A stretch of DNA of 40,933 nt from Anaerolineae bacterium (GTDB taxonomy: Bacteria; Chloroflexota; Anaerolineae; Promineifilales; Promineifilaceae): assembly GCA_019637635.1 (NCBI GenBank), contig JAHBVI010000056.1, positions 1-40,933 on the forward strand. The letters run 5' to 3'. The notes under the pieces were generated by a model. It worked only from the letters and a program-made list of their open reading frames with translations, was not told the DNA's origin and searched no databases. Made by a program: the position numbers and the translations under genes. This document shows, piece by piece, positions 21,953-29,943 of this stretch; position 1 is the stretch's first letter, and the number at the start of each line of letters is the position of its first letter.

Positions 21953-24055
21953 ATGGCGGCGCAAACAAACGGCCAGATGCTCATTGGCAAGATGCAAGAC
22001 ATGGGTGGGCGGCCTAATATGGAAGATAACATTGAAGTACGGCCGTTGCGCACGGCGTTGGGGTTGCCTTTGCTGGTGGCGATGGTGGCCGATGGCATTG
22101 GCGGCAATAACTGTGGCGAAGTGGCCTCGCAATTGGCGATTGAAACCGTCTTTAGCGAGATGGAAAAAGCGGCCGTGGAAAACCCGGAGCAAATTCCGCA
22201 ACTGCTGGCTTATGCCCTGAAACAGGCCAATGAAGCCGTGTACCAGGCGGCCAAAGCCGACAAGACGAAGGAGGGCATGGGCACCACCGCCACTCTGGCC
22301 GCCATTCACAAAAATAAGCTCTATCTGGCGAATGTGGGGGACAGCCGGGCGTATCTGGTGCGTGACGGCCGTGCCCAACAAATCACCGTTGACCACACCT
22401 GGGCGCGGGAGATGGTGCGCCTGGGGCATTTGTCAAAGGAGGATGCGGCGGCGCATCCCAAAGGCGAGGCGCTGGTGCGCTCTATCGGCTACAGCGAGCG
22501 GTTAGAGGTTGACCTGGGCATTTACCCCAATGGCGACGAAGAAGAGCGGCAGGCGCGTACCCGCCAGGGCTTCCCGTTGCAAACCAATGACCGGCTGCTG
22601 CTCTGTTCCGATGGGCTGGTGAAGGATCGCTACAAGGCCAGCGGCCATTATGTGGAGGTGGGCGAGATTGAGCAGATTATCGGCCGTAACCACGCTGAAA
22701 AAGCAGCGCAGGCGTTGGTGAAAAAGGCGGTCTCCCGCCAGGCGGATGATAATGTCAGCGCCATTGTGTTGGAGATGCCGGGCAGCCAGGTGGCGGCGGG
22801 GCTGCCGCGTGGCGTTTTGGTGGGGGCGGCTGTTTTGCTGTTTTTGCTGGCAATCGGCGCGGGTGCGCTGCTGCTTCTGTCCGGGCGGCAAACGGTGGTA
22901 GAGGCAACGGCCGTACCGCTTCCCCCTACAGATGTACCCGTTGTTATTGTGCCTACGGCCACGGCCGTGCCGGAATTGGCCGTCTCCGAAACCGGCGCTG
23001 ACCTGATATTACGGCCCGGCCCGGAAGGGGTGACGTGGTATCTGGCGGATGGCGAGACGCAGCCGGCAAAAGAGGAGGCCATGATTCACTTTGCGTCCAA
23101 TAATTTGCTGACGTTGGCGAACGGCCGTACCGCTGCCGCCGACCGCCCCAATATCACCAATCTCATCCTGCCGGCCCAGGTGCAGTTGTTTTTGGATGGT
23201 GAGGCGGAAGTGCAGTTAACGGCCGTGCAGGGCGTTCAGGACAGCAACGAGACGCGCGTGAAGCTGGCAAATGGTCTACTGCTGGCGCAAATGCCGGAAG
23301 GAGACGCTACCCGTGTGGTGATTGCCACCACTATTGGCGATGAAGCCTGGTTGGAAGAGCCGGGGCTGATGGTGGTGCAGTATGGGGATGATCCCTTTAT
23401 CTTCATGGTGGCCTGCCTGGAAGTGGCGGGCTATTGCCGGTTGACTTATGAGGACAGGCCGTATGATCTGGTAGCCGGGCAGCATATCTGTTTTGGGCGG
23501 GGCTGCCCCATTGTGGGGGATATTCAACCCGTTGACATCGGCCAGTATGCCTATTTAGCGCCGGGTTTATTGGCGTTGCCAACGGCCGTGCCCACCGAAA
23601 CGGAAACAGCTTCACCTACCGCTACCAATACCCGCCGGCCCACCACCCCGCGTCCGGGTGAACCCACTGCTACAGCCACGAACACGGCCGTTGCGTCTGC
23701 TACGGCCGAATCTTCTGCGCCACCACCGCCACCTGGCGCTACCGCTACCAACCCACCACCGCCCACATTGACAAACACGCCGCGTCCCGGCGCCACCCCT
23801 ACCAATACCCCGCAGCCTGGCAATACACCGCCTGCTACCAGCACGGCCGTGTCGCCAACTAATACACCGGTGCCCCCAACCAGTACGCCGGTACCGCCAA
23901 CAAACACACCAGTACCGCCGACAAACACACCACTGCCACCAACAAATACACCGGAGCCACCAACGGCAACACCTGTACCACCGACAAATACACCGCTTCC
24001 TACCCCGGATATTGATCCGGCGCCAACGTCAACTACTGCGCCGCCGGATGAATAA
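21953..24055 (+). CDS. Membrane PP2C-type Ser/Thr phosphatase with FecR-like ectodomain
   Basis: A 700-residue protein. Residues ~10-275 form a PP2C (PPM) phosphatase with the metal-binding motifs in place: MEDN, VADGIGG (Asp47), GTTAT, VGDSRAYLV, LLLCSDGL and DDNVSAIVL. A membrane helix (~289-312) follows. The ectodomain (~335-535) parallels that of the kinase at 6114: ANGLLLAQMPEG and GLMVVQYGDDPFIFMVACL, with a second Cys in VAGYC. The tail (~545-700) is a Thr/Pro/Asn-rich stalk of TNTPxPP repeats. The start is ATG 21953, preceded by CGGAGA; an upstream TTG frame extension lies in repeats. It should remove phosphates placed by the local kinases and so reset FHA interactions. Sharing a sensor with a kinase suggests opposed responses to the same signal. 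Confidence 0.9.
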   Translation: MAAQTNGQMLIGKMQDMGGRPNMEDNIEVRPLRTALGLPLLVAMVADGIGGNNCGEVASQLAIETVFSEMEKAAVENPEQIPQLLAYALKQANEAVYQAAKADKTKEGMGTTATLAAIHKNKLYLANVGDSRAYLVRDGRAQQITVDHTWAREMVRLGHLSKEDAAAHPKGEALVRSIGYSERLEVDLGIYPNGDEEERQARTRQGFPLQTNDRLLLCSDGLVKDRYKASGHYVEVGEIEQIIGRNHAEKAAQALVKKAVSRQADDNVSAIVLEMPGSQVAAGLPRGVLVGAAVLLFLLAIGAGALLLLSGRQTVVEATAVPLPPTDVPVVIVPTATAVPELAVSETGADLILRPGPEGVTWYLADGETQPAKEEAMIHFASNNLLTLANGRTAAADRPNITNLILPAQVQLFLDGEAEVQLTAVQGVQDSNETRVKLANGLLLAQMPEGDATRVVIATTIGDEAWLEEPGLMVVQYGDDPFIFMVACLEVAGYCRLTYEDRPYDLVAGQHICFGRGCPIVGDIQPVDIGQYAYLAPGLLALPTAVPTETETASPTATNTRRPTTPRPGEPTATATNTAVASATAESSAPPPPPGATATNPPPPTLTNTPRPGATPTNTPQPGNTPPATSTAVSPTNTPVPPTSTPVPPTNTPVPPTNTPLPPTNTPEPPTATPVPPTNTPLPTPDIDPAPTSTTAPPDE
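23590..24030 (+). repeat. Coding low-complexity Thr/Pro repeat (TNTPxPP)
   Basis: Degenerate 18-base units encode TNTPVPP, TSTPVPP, TNTPLPP and similar, forming a probable extracellular stalk of the phosphatase. Similar but shorter Thr/Pro stretches lie at ~8455-8610, ~36130-36300 and ~38790-38935, a habit common in Chloroflexota surface proteins. Confidence 0.85.
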
Positions 24056-24087
24056 GTACTTGCAGAATTATGATTGATGGTTCAGGA

Positions 24088-24093
24088 TAAAAT
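24088..24093 (+). promoter_or_regulatory. Possible -10 element of a leaderless mRNA
   Basis: TAAAAT lies six bases before the ATG of the deoxynucleoside kinase, which has no Shine-Dalgarno. That spacing would start transcription at or near the ATG. No good -35 box is visible. Confidence 0.3.
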
Positions 24094-24099
24094 TGCCCA

Positions 24100-24744
24100 A
24101 TGAGTGCAAAACATTTTGTATTAGTGGCTGGTAACATTGGCGCGGGCAAGACGTCGCTGGCGGAGCGGGTGGGGATGCGCCTGGGCTGGCGCGTGGGCTA
24201 CGAATCGGTCAGCGACAATCCTTACTTGCCTGATTTTTATGCCGACATGGCCCGGTGGGCCTTTCATTTGCAGGTTTTTTTCATCGGCCACCGGGCGGCG
24301 CAGCATCTGGAACTATACCACGACCCACGCTCGGCCATTGCCGACCGCAGCATCTATGAAGATGCCCACATTTTCGCGCGGGCGCTGCACCACCTGGGCG
24401 CTTTGACTGAGCGTGACTTCCATGCCTATCGCCACACCTTTGATCTGGTTGCCAACGGATTACCAAAACCAGATTTGCTGCTTTATTTGAACTGCCCGGT
24501 ACCGGCGCTGATGGCGCGCATTCACCAGCGGGGGCGGGCCATGGAAAGCGGTATTACGGCCGATTACCTGTCGCTGTTGGAATCTTTTTATGAGGAGTGG
24601 CTGCACCGGTTTGATTTGTGTCCGGTGCTGGTGATTCCCAGCGAGAACCTGGATTTTGTCAACCGGCCACAACATCTGGACATTGTGGTGGATCGGATTC
24701 AGGCGAAGCTGGCGGGGCGGGAGGATGTGGTCTTCCCGGATTAA
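24100..24744 (+). CDS. Deoxynucleoside kinase (dNK family)
   Basis: A 214-residue cytoplasmic P-loop kinase of the deoxyadenosine/deoxyguanosine/deoxycytidine kinase family, which phosphorylates salvaged deoxynucleosides with ATP. The P-loop is GNIGAGKT (~10-17). The substrate pocket motif is ADRSIYEDAHIFA, and the lid is RGRAMES. Length matches the family (~200-220). Which base is preferred cannot be read from the sequence. It starts 44 bases after the phosphatase gene and is functionally separate from the secretion locus. The start seems leaderless. Confidence 0.92.
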   Translation: MSAKHFVLVAGNIGAGKTSLAERVGMRLGWRVGYESVSDNPYLPDFYADMARWAFHLQVFFIGHRAAQHLELYHDPRSAIADRSIYEDAHIFARALHHLGALTERDFHAYRHTFDLVANGLPKPDLLLYLNCPVPALMARIHQRGRAMESGITADYLSLLESFYEEWLHRFDLCPVLVIPSENLDFVNRPQHLDIVVDRIQAKLAGREDVVFPD

Positions 24745-24806
24745 GTGGGGGCGAATTAACGGGGTGTCTATGGTGGGAGTACGGCCGTTTGCCCTATGCT
24801 GTAGGC

Positions 24807-25670
24807 ATGAAAAAGCAAACAGTCGGTCACCTGTTTTTAGTCATCTTTTTCGTTCTGATCTGGTTTCATTGGGTGTCTGCATTGCCCAAATCCCCAAGCG
24901 ATGATAGTCGCGTTTACCTGCCTCTGATTGCCAAAGCCGACCCCGCGCCCCAAATCCTTTCCTTTACCGCCAACGTCGAAATTGCTGATCCTGGCGATAC
25001 CATTGAGTTGAGTTGGGTCACAGCCAACGCCATCACTGTTACCCTTTACCACCTGCTGCCAACCGGGCAATTAGGCACATTTTGGGATGTGGCTGCCGCC
25101 GGTTCCATGCCGTATACGATCAGTGAAGCGGCGCGTAATGTGGAGCGTTTTATGCTGTTTGCGGCCAACGAGAGCGAACCGTATGCCATGGCTACGGTGG
25201 AGATTATCTTGACCTGCCCACACCCCTGGTTCTTTGCGCCCGCGCCTGATATTTGCGCCCAGGATGCTGCGCTGCTGTCGCCGTCCGCCGAACAGCAGTT
25301 TGAGCATGGCTGGATGATCTGGGTCGGTGCGGAGGACCGGATTTATGTGCTCTATGATGATGAGGGATATACCACCAGATGGGAAGCGTTTACCGATGAA
25401 TGGGATCCCGGCGACCCCATCAGCGACACAACCATTATTCCACCGACGGGCTTTTACCAGCCGTTGCGTGGGTTTGGGCTGGTGTGGCGTGAACAGCCGT
25501 TTGTGCGCGACCGTTTAGGCTGGGCGGTGGTATTGGAGGCTGGCGGCGACACGGCCGTGCAGCGCACCTCCTATCCCCGTTACAACCACACCTACATCCG
25601 CGCCCTGGATGCGAACATCTGGCACCTACTGCCCGAACAAAGCGCCTGGGAAAAATTCACGCCCCAATAA
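24807..25670 (+). CDS. Secreted or membrane-anchored protein of unknown function with YLPLIxK motif
   Basis: A 287-residue protein with an N-terminal hydrophobic signal (KKQTVGHLFLVIFFVLIWFH shown in part; ends near WVSA). Just after it comes RVYLPLIAK, a motif seen again in the sugar dehydrogenase at 37442. A beta-rich Ig-like section follows (ILSFTANVEIADPGDTIELS, i.e. a lattice of 'non-linear free energy' type beta strands without known catalytic residues), then a Cys-containing region (LTCPHPWFFAPAPDICAQ) and a C-terminal domain rich in Trp and Tyr. I chose ATG 24807 because the signal peptide starts there; the frame stays open further upstream but overlaps the kinase gene. No Shine-Dalgarno is seen. 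Function unknown. Confidence 0.75.
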   Translation: MKKQTVGHLFLVIFFVLIWFHWVSALPKSPSDDSRVYLPLIAKADPAPQILSFTANVEIADPGDTIELSWVTANAITVTLYHLLPTGQLGTFWDVAAAGSMPYTISEAARNVERFMLFAANESEPYAMATVEIILTCPHPWFFAPAPDICAQDAALLSPSAEQQFEHGWMIWVGAEDRIYVLYDDEGYTTRWEAFTDEWDPGDPISDTTIIPPTGFYQPLRGFGLVWREQPFVRDRLGWAVVLEAGGDTAVQRTSYPRYNHTYIRALDANIWHLLPEQSAWEKFTPQ

Positions 25671-25696
25671 GCAGGCATCCTGACCCCTTCGGAAAT

Positions 25697-25723
25697 GTAG
25701 GACAAGTTGCCAACTTGTCCTAC
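25697..25723. repeat. Perfect 13-bp-arm hairpin, gtaggacaagttg family
   Basis: GTAGGACAAGTTG, one-base loop, exact complement. It lies 26 bases after a stop codon and is similar in layout to 37391-37419 (GTAGGGCGATTTG). Likely a transcription end or mobile hairpin. Confidence 0.9.
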
Positions 25724-25807
25724 GGTTTTCATTCATGTGGGTGGGTCAGAACCCATCTTGTCCCCTTTGGCTGAATCCCAAAATTGATGTAAGTTACGCG
25801 CCGCATC

Positions 25808-25825
25808 ATGGCGAGAAATCGCCAT
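25808..25825. promoter_or_regulatory. Stem-loop with GAAA loop in the leader of the binding-protein gene
   Basis: ATGGCGA, GAAA, TCGCCAT: a perfect 7-bp stem capped by a stable GNRA tetraloop, 28 bases before the ATG at 25854 and upstream of its AAGGAG. As DNA it could be an operator; as RNA a leader hairpin that stabilises the message. Confidence 0.45.
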
Positions 25826-25853
25826 AAACCACACAAGCTACATAAGGAGTCCA

Positions 25854-27128
25854 ATGAAAAAATTGTTGTTTGCCTTCATTTTGATCGGTTTGCTTGCTGC
25901 TTGCAGCCGGCAAACTGAAACACGCACCGTTACATTTCTGGTCTTTGGCGACCCCGAAGAGTATGCCGCCTATGAGCAGTTGGTGGCCGCTTTTGAAGCC
26001 GAATACCCGAAAATTGACATTCAGCTAGGTCACATTCCCAGCCAGGGCGAGTATCGCCAGCGGTTAGCTACCGACTTTTCCGGCGGACAGCCACCCAATG
26101 TCATGCTCATCAACTATCGCCGGTTTGCTTCCTTTGCTTCCCAGGGTGGCCTGGAACCGCTGGGGCCTTATCTGGACAAGAGCGAAATTATTCAGGCGTC
26201 TGATTTTTATGAGCAGACGATTGACGCTTTTGAGTGGGACGGCCAGCTTTGGTGCATCCCGCAAAACATCTCCAGTCTGGTGGTTTATTACAACAAAGAT
26301 TTGTTTGACGCCGCGGCTGTGCCCTATCCCACTCCCGGCTGGACACGGGATGATTTTCTGGCGGCGGCGCGGGCGCTGACCAAAGATGTGGATGGTGATG
26401 GCGTCATTGATCAATATGGGGCCAGTATTGACCCCAACCTGTTCCGGCTGGCGCCGTTTGTCTGGCAGAATGGCGGCGATATTGTGGATGATCGAGTGCA
26501 GCCTACCCGGCTGACGCTAGACAGCCCGGAATCATTGGCGGCTTTTCAATGGCTGGTGGATTTGCGACAGAAGGAAGGCGTGACGCCAGATGCGGTGGCC
26601 GAGTCGGCCGAAGACAGCGAGACTCGTTTTTTGAACGGCCGTCTGGCTATGATTTTTGACAGCCGCCGGGCCACACCCACGTTCCGTACCATCAACGGCT
26701 TCACCTGGGACATTGCGCCGCTGCCGCGTGGCGAGCGGGAAAGCGGTATTTTGCACAGTGATGCCTACTGCATGGCAAATCTGACCAAAGATAAAGAGGC
26801 GGCCTGGACGTTTATTGAATATGCCAACAGCGCGCCTGGTCAGACGATTATTGCCCAAACCGGGCGCACCGTGCCTTCACTGAAAGCGGTGGCCCAATCG
26901 CCCGCTTTCTTGGACCCGGCCAAACTACCGGCCAGCAGCCAGGTGTTCCTGGACACTATCCCGGTATTGGGGCAGGTACCGATTATGACCACCTGGGTAG
27001 CCATTGAAGAGACTGCCGGTAAAGAGGTGGAGCGCGCCTATTACGGCCAGGCCACGGTGGCCGAAGCCGCCGCAACGGCGGCGACGATGACGCAGGAATA
27101 CTTTGACCAGGCGAATGCCCGGCGCTGA
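25854..27128 (+). CDS. Extracellular solute-binding lipoprotein (ABC sugar-type, family 1)
   Basis: A 424-residue binding protein. The lipoprotein signal ends LLAAC, with Cys17 as lipidation site. The mature part follows the family 1 sugar-binding pattern: VTFLVFGDPEEYAAYEQLVA near the start, PPNVMLINYRRF, LWCIPQNISSLVVYYNKDLF, TPGWTRDDFLAAARAL, DVDGDGVIDQYG and WTFIEYANSAPGQ. It probably delivers a carbohydrate or related solute to an ABC importer, but no permease or ATPase gene is nearby. AAGGAG sits before the ATG. A second, divergent binding protein follows. Confidence 0.9.
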   Translation: MKKLLFAFILIGLLAACSRQTETRTVTFLVFGDPEEYAAYEQLVAAFEAEYPKIDIQLGHIPSQGEYRQRLATDFSGGQPPNVMLINYRRFASFASQGGLEPLGPYLDKSEIIQASDFYEQTIDAFEWDGQLWCIPQNISSLVVYYNKDLFDAAAVPYPTPGWTRDDFLAAARALTKDVDGDGVIDQYGASIDPNLFRLAPFVWQNGGDIVDDRVQPTRLTLDSPESLAAFQWLVDLRQKEGVTPDAVAESAEDSETRFLNGRLAMIFDSRRATPTFRTINGFTWDIAPLPRGERESGILHSDAYCMANLTKDKEAAWTFIEYANSAPGQTIIAQTGRTVPSLKAVAQSPAFLDPAKLPASSQVFLDTIPVLGQVPIMTTWVAIEETAGKEVERAYYGQATVAEAAATAATMTQEYFDQANARR

Positions 27129-27142
27129 GAGGGTGTGTCTTA

Positions 27143-27171
27143 TTCGACGGCCGTGCCAATTCCACTATACT
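27143..27171 (+). promoter_or_regulatory. Promoter-like elements giving a leaderless start
   Basis: TTCGAC (27143-27148) and TATACT (27166-27171) are 17 bases apart, a standard sigma-70-type spacing. TATACT ends seven bases before the ATG at 27179, which has no Shine-Dalgarno, so transcription would start at the ATG. An ACGGCCGT octamer overlaps the -35 region. Confidence 0.45.
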
Positions 27172-27178
27172 TGGCCTC

Positions 27179-28501
27179 ATGCGAAGCCTGATTCTTATAC
27201 CGGTACTTCTGGCCGGGTTGGTGGTGTTGGCCGGCTGTTCGTTATGGGGGCAAGAGGGGGCAGGCACGGCCGTTACCCCCACTTCGCCCCCCGCAGCCAC
27301 CCCCACCGTGACTCCCGGCCCTGTGTTAACGCCCGATGCGGCCGTCGCCACCGCCATTACCCAGACCCGCACCACGCTTACCGTCTGGCTGCCCCCGGAA
27401 ATCTGGGCCGCTTCGGAATCGGGGCAGGCCACCTTAAACGCGCATCTGAACGCCTACCGCGCCGATCATCCCGATCTGGACATCCGCGTAGAAACCAAAG
27501 CGGCCACCGGGCAAGGTGGCATCCTCAGTTATCTGCTGACCGGGCGCACCATTGCCCCCACTATTTTGCCTGATCTGGTGGCGCTGCCTGCCGATCAACT
27601 AGCCGTGGCAACGACCGACTCGTTGATCTTTGCCCTGGACGACGGCATCCCGTCTACTTATCTGGAAGATTTATATCCCGCCGGGCTGAAACTGGCCTCG
27701 GTGGGGGGCAAGCTGATGGGGTATCCTTTTATCCTGACGCAAGCGCCGCAGTTAGCCTATAATGCCAGCCTGGTGACCACTACCGTTCCCCTGACCTGGA
27801 CACAATTTATTGCCATGCCCAACCAACGTCTGGTATTTCCGGCGGCGGGAACGCCCGGGGCTACGCTGCTGTTGCAGATGTACCTGGATAATGGCGGGCA
27901 GTTGGTGAATGCGGCCGGGCAGGTGGAACTGCAAATCGAACCGCTGGCGGCGGCGCTGCAAGAATTGAGCGACGGCCGTGCCAGTGGTTTTATTTTGCCC
28001 CAAAGCAGCACCATGCAAACGCTGGAGGATTCCTGGCTGGCATTTCAGGCCGGCCAAAGCTCCTTTGTGCAGACCTCGGCTACTCAATTCCTGCGCCAAC
28101 GGCAGACAGGCCAACCTTTCCGCGCGGCGGCTATTCCCGGCCAGGAAGGCCCATTAGCGCCGCTGGTTAACGGTTGGGCCTGGGCTGTTAGCTCTCAGGA
28201 TGCCGCCAAACGCCAATTAGCCACCGACCTGCTCATCTTTCTCATTGATAATGAAAATTTGGGTGAATGGAGTTACCGCAGCAATTTCATACCGGCCCGG
28301 CAAGGCGCGTTCTTTTACTGGCCGACCGATGATTCCTATGTGCCCTTCATTAGCGAACATCTTCTCCTGGCTGATGCCCACCCCTTTCCGGCCGGCCACC
28401 AGATCATGCTGGCGTTGGCGGATGCGGTGTTTGATGTGGTCTCGCTGTCAAAGTCGCCCCAGTTGGCAGCCGAAGAAGCGATTGCTTCGCTGAATCCCTG
28501 A
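27179..28501 (+). CDS. Extracellular solute-binding lipoprotein, second divergent copy
   Basis: A 440-residue protein with a lipoprotein signal ending VLAGC (Cys20), a Thr/Pro-rich spacer, and a family 1 binding-protein fold: TTLTVWLPPEIWAA, ILPDLVALPADQLAV, LMGYPFILTQAPQLAYN, PLTWTQFIAM, and the C-terminal WAVSSQDAAKRQLATDLLIF. It is only distantly similar to the upstream copy. The glycerate kinase gene starts six bases after its stop, so the two are probably co-transcribed. No transporter membrane subunit is present. The substrate cannot be read from the sequence. Confidence 0.82.
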   Translation: MRSLILIPVLLAGLVVLAGCSLWGQEGAGTAVTPTSPPAATPTVTPGPVLTPDAAVATAITQTRTTLTVWLPPEIWAASESGQATLNAHLNAYRADHPDLDIRVETKAATGQGGILSYLLTGRTIAPTILPDLVALPADQLAVATTDSLIFALDDGIPSTYLEDLYPAGLKLASVGGKLMGYPFILTQAPQLAYNASLVTTTVPLTWTQFIAMPNQRLVFPAAGTPGATLLLQMYLDNGGQLVNAAGQVELQIEPLAAALQELSDGRASGFILPQSSTMQTLEDSWLAFQAGQSSFVQTSATQFLRQRQTGQPFRAAAIPGQEGPLAPLVNGWAWAVSSQDAAKRQLATDLLIFLIDNENLGEWSYRSNFIPARQGAFFYWPTDDSYVPFISEHLLLADAHPFPAGHQIMLALADAVFDVVSLSKSPQLAAEEAIASLNP

Positions 28502-28507
28502 GACAGG

Positions 28508-29848
28508 ATGGGGAGATTGTCTTCTATAACGCCTTCCATAACGGCCTATAACCAGATGTTGCCCATTATCCAGGCGGCGCTAACGGCCGTGCAGCCCGGC
28601 CACCTGCTCCCTCATTATCTTCACCGGCAGGGGCGGCAAATTGCCATTGGCGCGGCTACCTATGATTTGGAAGACGGCCGTCTCTTCCTCGTCAGCGTTG
28701 GCAAGGCGGCTGTGCCTATGGCCCAGGCTGCCGCCGCCATTTTAGGGGACGCGATTCATGCCGCCATTGTCATCAGCAAACATCTGCCCGCCGATCCCCG
28801 CTTACCGATCCCCGCTTACCGGTTTTTCATCGGCGATCATCCCACGGCAGGGGAAAGGAGCGTGCAGGCGACAACGGCCGTTACTGACCTGTTGGTGCAA
28901 ACCCACGCCAATGATCTGGTGCTGTGCCTGATTTCCGGCGGCGCTTCAGCCCTGCTCACCCAACCGCGCCTCCCCCTGCCCGCCTGGCAGACCTTAAACC
29001 AGGCGCTGCTCGCTTCCGGCTGTTCCATTCAGGAGTTTAACACCGTGCGCCGCCAGCTAGATGCCGTCAAGGGCGGTGGCCTGGCCCGGCTGGCCGCGCC
29101 CGCCCCGGTGGTCAGCCTCATCCTCAGCGACGTGATCGGCAACGACCTGGCGGCCATTGGCAGCGGCCCCACCGTACTCACCGACGAGACGCCGGATGAT
29201 GCGTTGGTGATATTGGCGCGGTATGGTATTGCCGAAGTGGTGGGCACGGCCGTGTGGTCAACAATCCACACCGCTCTCACCGATTACCGATTACCGGTCA
29301 CCGTTGACCAATTGCCAGCGCCCACCAACCACATCATCGGCAGCGTGCGCCAGGCCGCGGACGCTGCCCGGCAGTCAGCCGAAAATTCAGGATGGGCGGC
29401 CACAATCCTCACGGCACATTTAGAAGGGGAAGCACGGGAAGTGGGCAAAGTTGTGGCCGCCCTGGCCAAAGACCTGCCGCCCGGCCATTGCGCCATCCTC
29501 GGTGGCGAGACAACGGTGACGGTGCGCGGCGGCGGCGTGGGCGGCCGTAATCTGGAACTGGCCCTGGCAGCGGCCATTGCTCTGGATGGTTGGCCGGACG
29601 TGGCCGTGGCTGCCTTTGCCACCGACGGCGACGACGGCCCTACCGGGGCAGCCGGGGCGGTGGTGACAGGAGAGACGGTGGGGTACGGCCGTGCCCTGCA
29701 ACTGAACGCCCCCCATTTCATAGACAATAATGACACTTTCTCCTACTTCCAAAAGCTGGACGCCGCCGGGTATGGTCCCCACCTGCTCATCACCGGCCCC
29801 ACCGGCGTCAATGTGAATGATCTTACTTTAATTTTTCGTAACCCGTAA
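28508..29848 (+). CDS. Glycerate 2-kinase (MOFRL family)
   Basis: A 446-residue cytoplasmic enzyme of the GckA/TtuD type, phosphorylating D-glycerate to 2-phosphoglycerate with ATP and feeding glycolysis. The DUF4147 part has LVSVGKAAVPMAQAAA, DHPTAGERSV, LCLISGGASALL, NTVRRQLDAVKGGGLA, LSDVIGNDLAAIGSGPT. The C-terminal MOFRL part has GHCAILGGETTVTVRGGG, GGRNLELALAAAI and FATDGDDGPTGAAGAVV. Older annotations call this family hydroxypyruvate reductase. ATG 28508 lacks a clear Shine-Dalgarno; ATG 28556 is an alternative start. Confidence 0.92.
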   Translation: MGRLSSITPSITAYNQMLPIIQAALTAVQPGHLLPHYLHRQGRQIAIGAATYDLEDGRLFLVSVGKAAVPMAQAAAAILGDAIHAAIVISKHLPADPRLPIPAYRFFIGDHPTAGERSVQATTAVTDLLVQTHANDLVLCLISGGASALLTQPRLPLPAWQTLNQALLASGCSIQEFNTVRRQLDAVKGGGLARLAAPAPVVSLILSDVIGNDLAAIGSGPTVLTDETPDDALVILARYGIAEVVGTAVWSTIHTALTDYRLPVTVDQLPAPTNHIIGSVRQAADAARQSAENSGWAATILTAHLEGEAREVGKVVAALAKDLPPGHCAILGGETTVTVRGGGVGGRNLELALAAAIALDGWPDVAVAAFATDGDDGPTGAAGAVVTGETVGYGRALQLNAPHFIDNNDTFSYFQKLDAAGYGPHLLITGPTGVNVNDLTLIFRNP

Positions 29849-29935
29849 CCCGTAAGCCGTGAGCCGTAATCCGCGACCCGTCATCTGACGTGCGGAAAAC
29901 GGATTACGAATGACGGAATACAGATTACGGCACAA
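29849..29935. repeat. Intergenic hairpin array, cgtaacccgtaagccgt word family
   Basis: Words CGTAACC, CGTAAGCCGTGAGC and CGTAATCC are followed by inverted GGATTACG and AGATTACGG. The array fills the gap between glycerate kinase and phosphohexomutase and ends at the AGAGGA Shine-Dalgarno. Same family as 8967-9030 and 34748-34803. Confidence 0.7.
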
Positions 29936-29943
29936 GAGGACCT

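Noticed and set aside
23820..24030. Regular short repeats resembling a CRISPR array
   Set aside because: They are in-frame TNTPxPP codons without unique spacers, continuing the phosphatase gene.
24618..24806. N-terminal extension of the secreted protein overlapping the deoxynucleoside kinase
   Set aside because: It has no ribosome site and would bury the signal peptide inside the protein.
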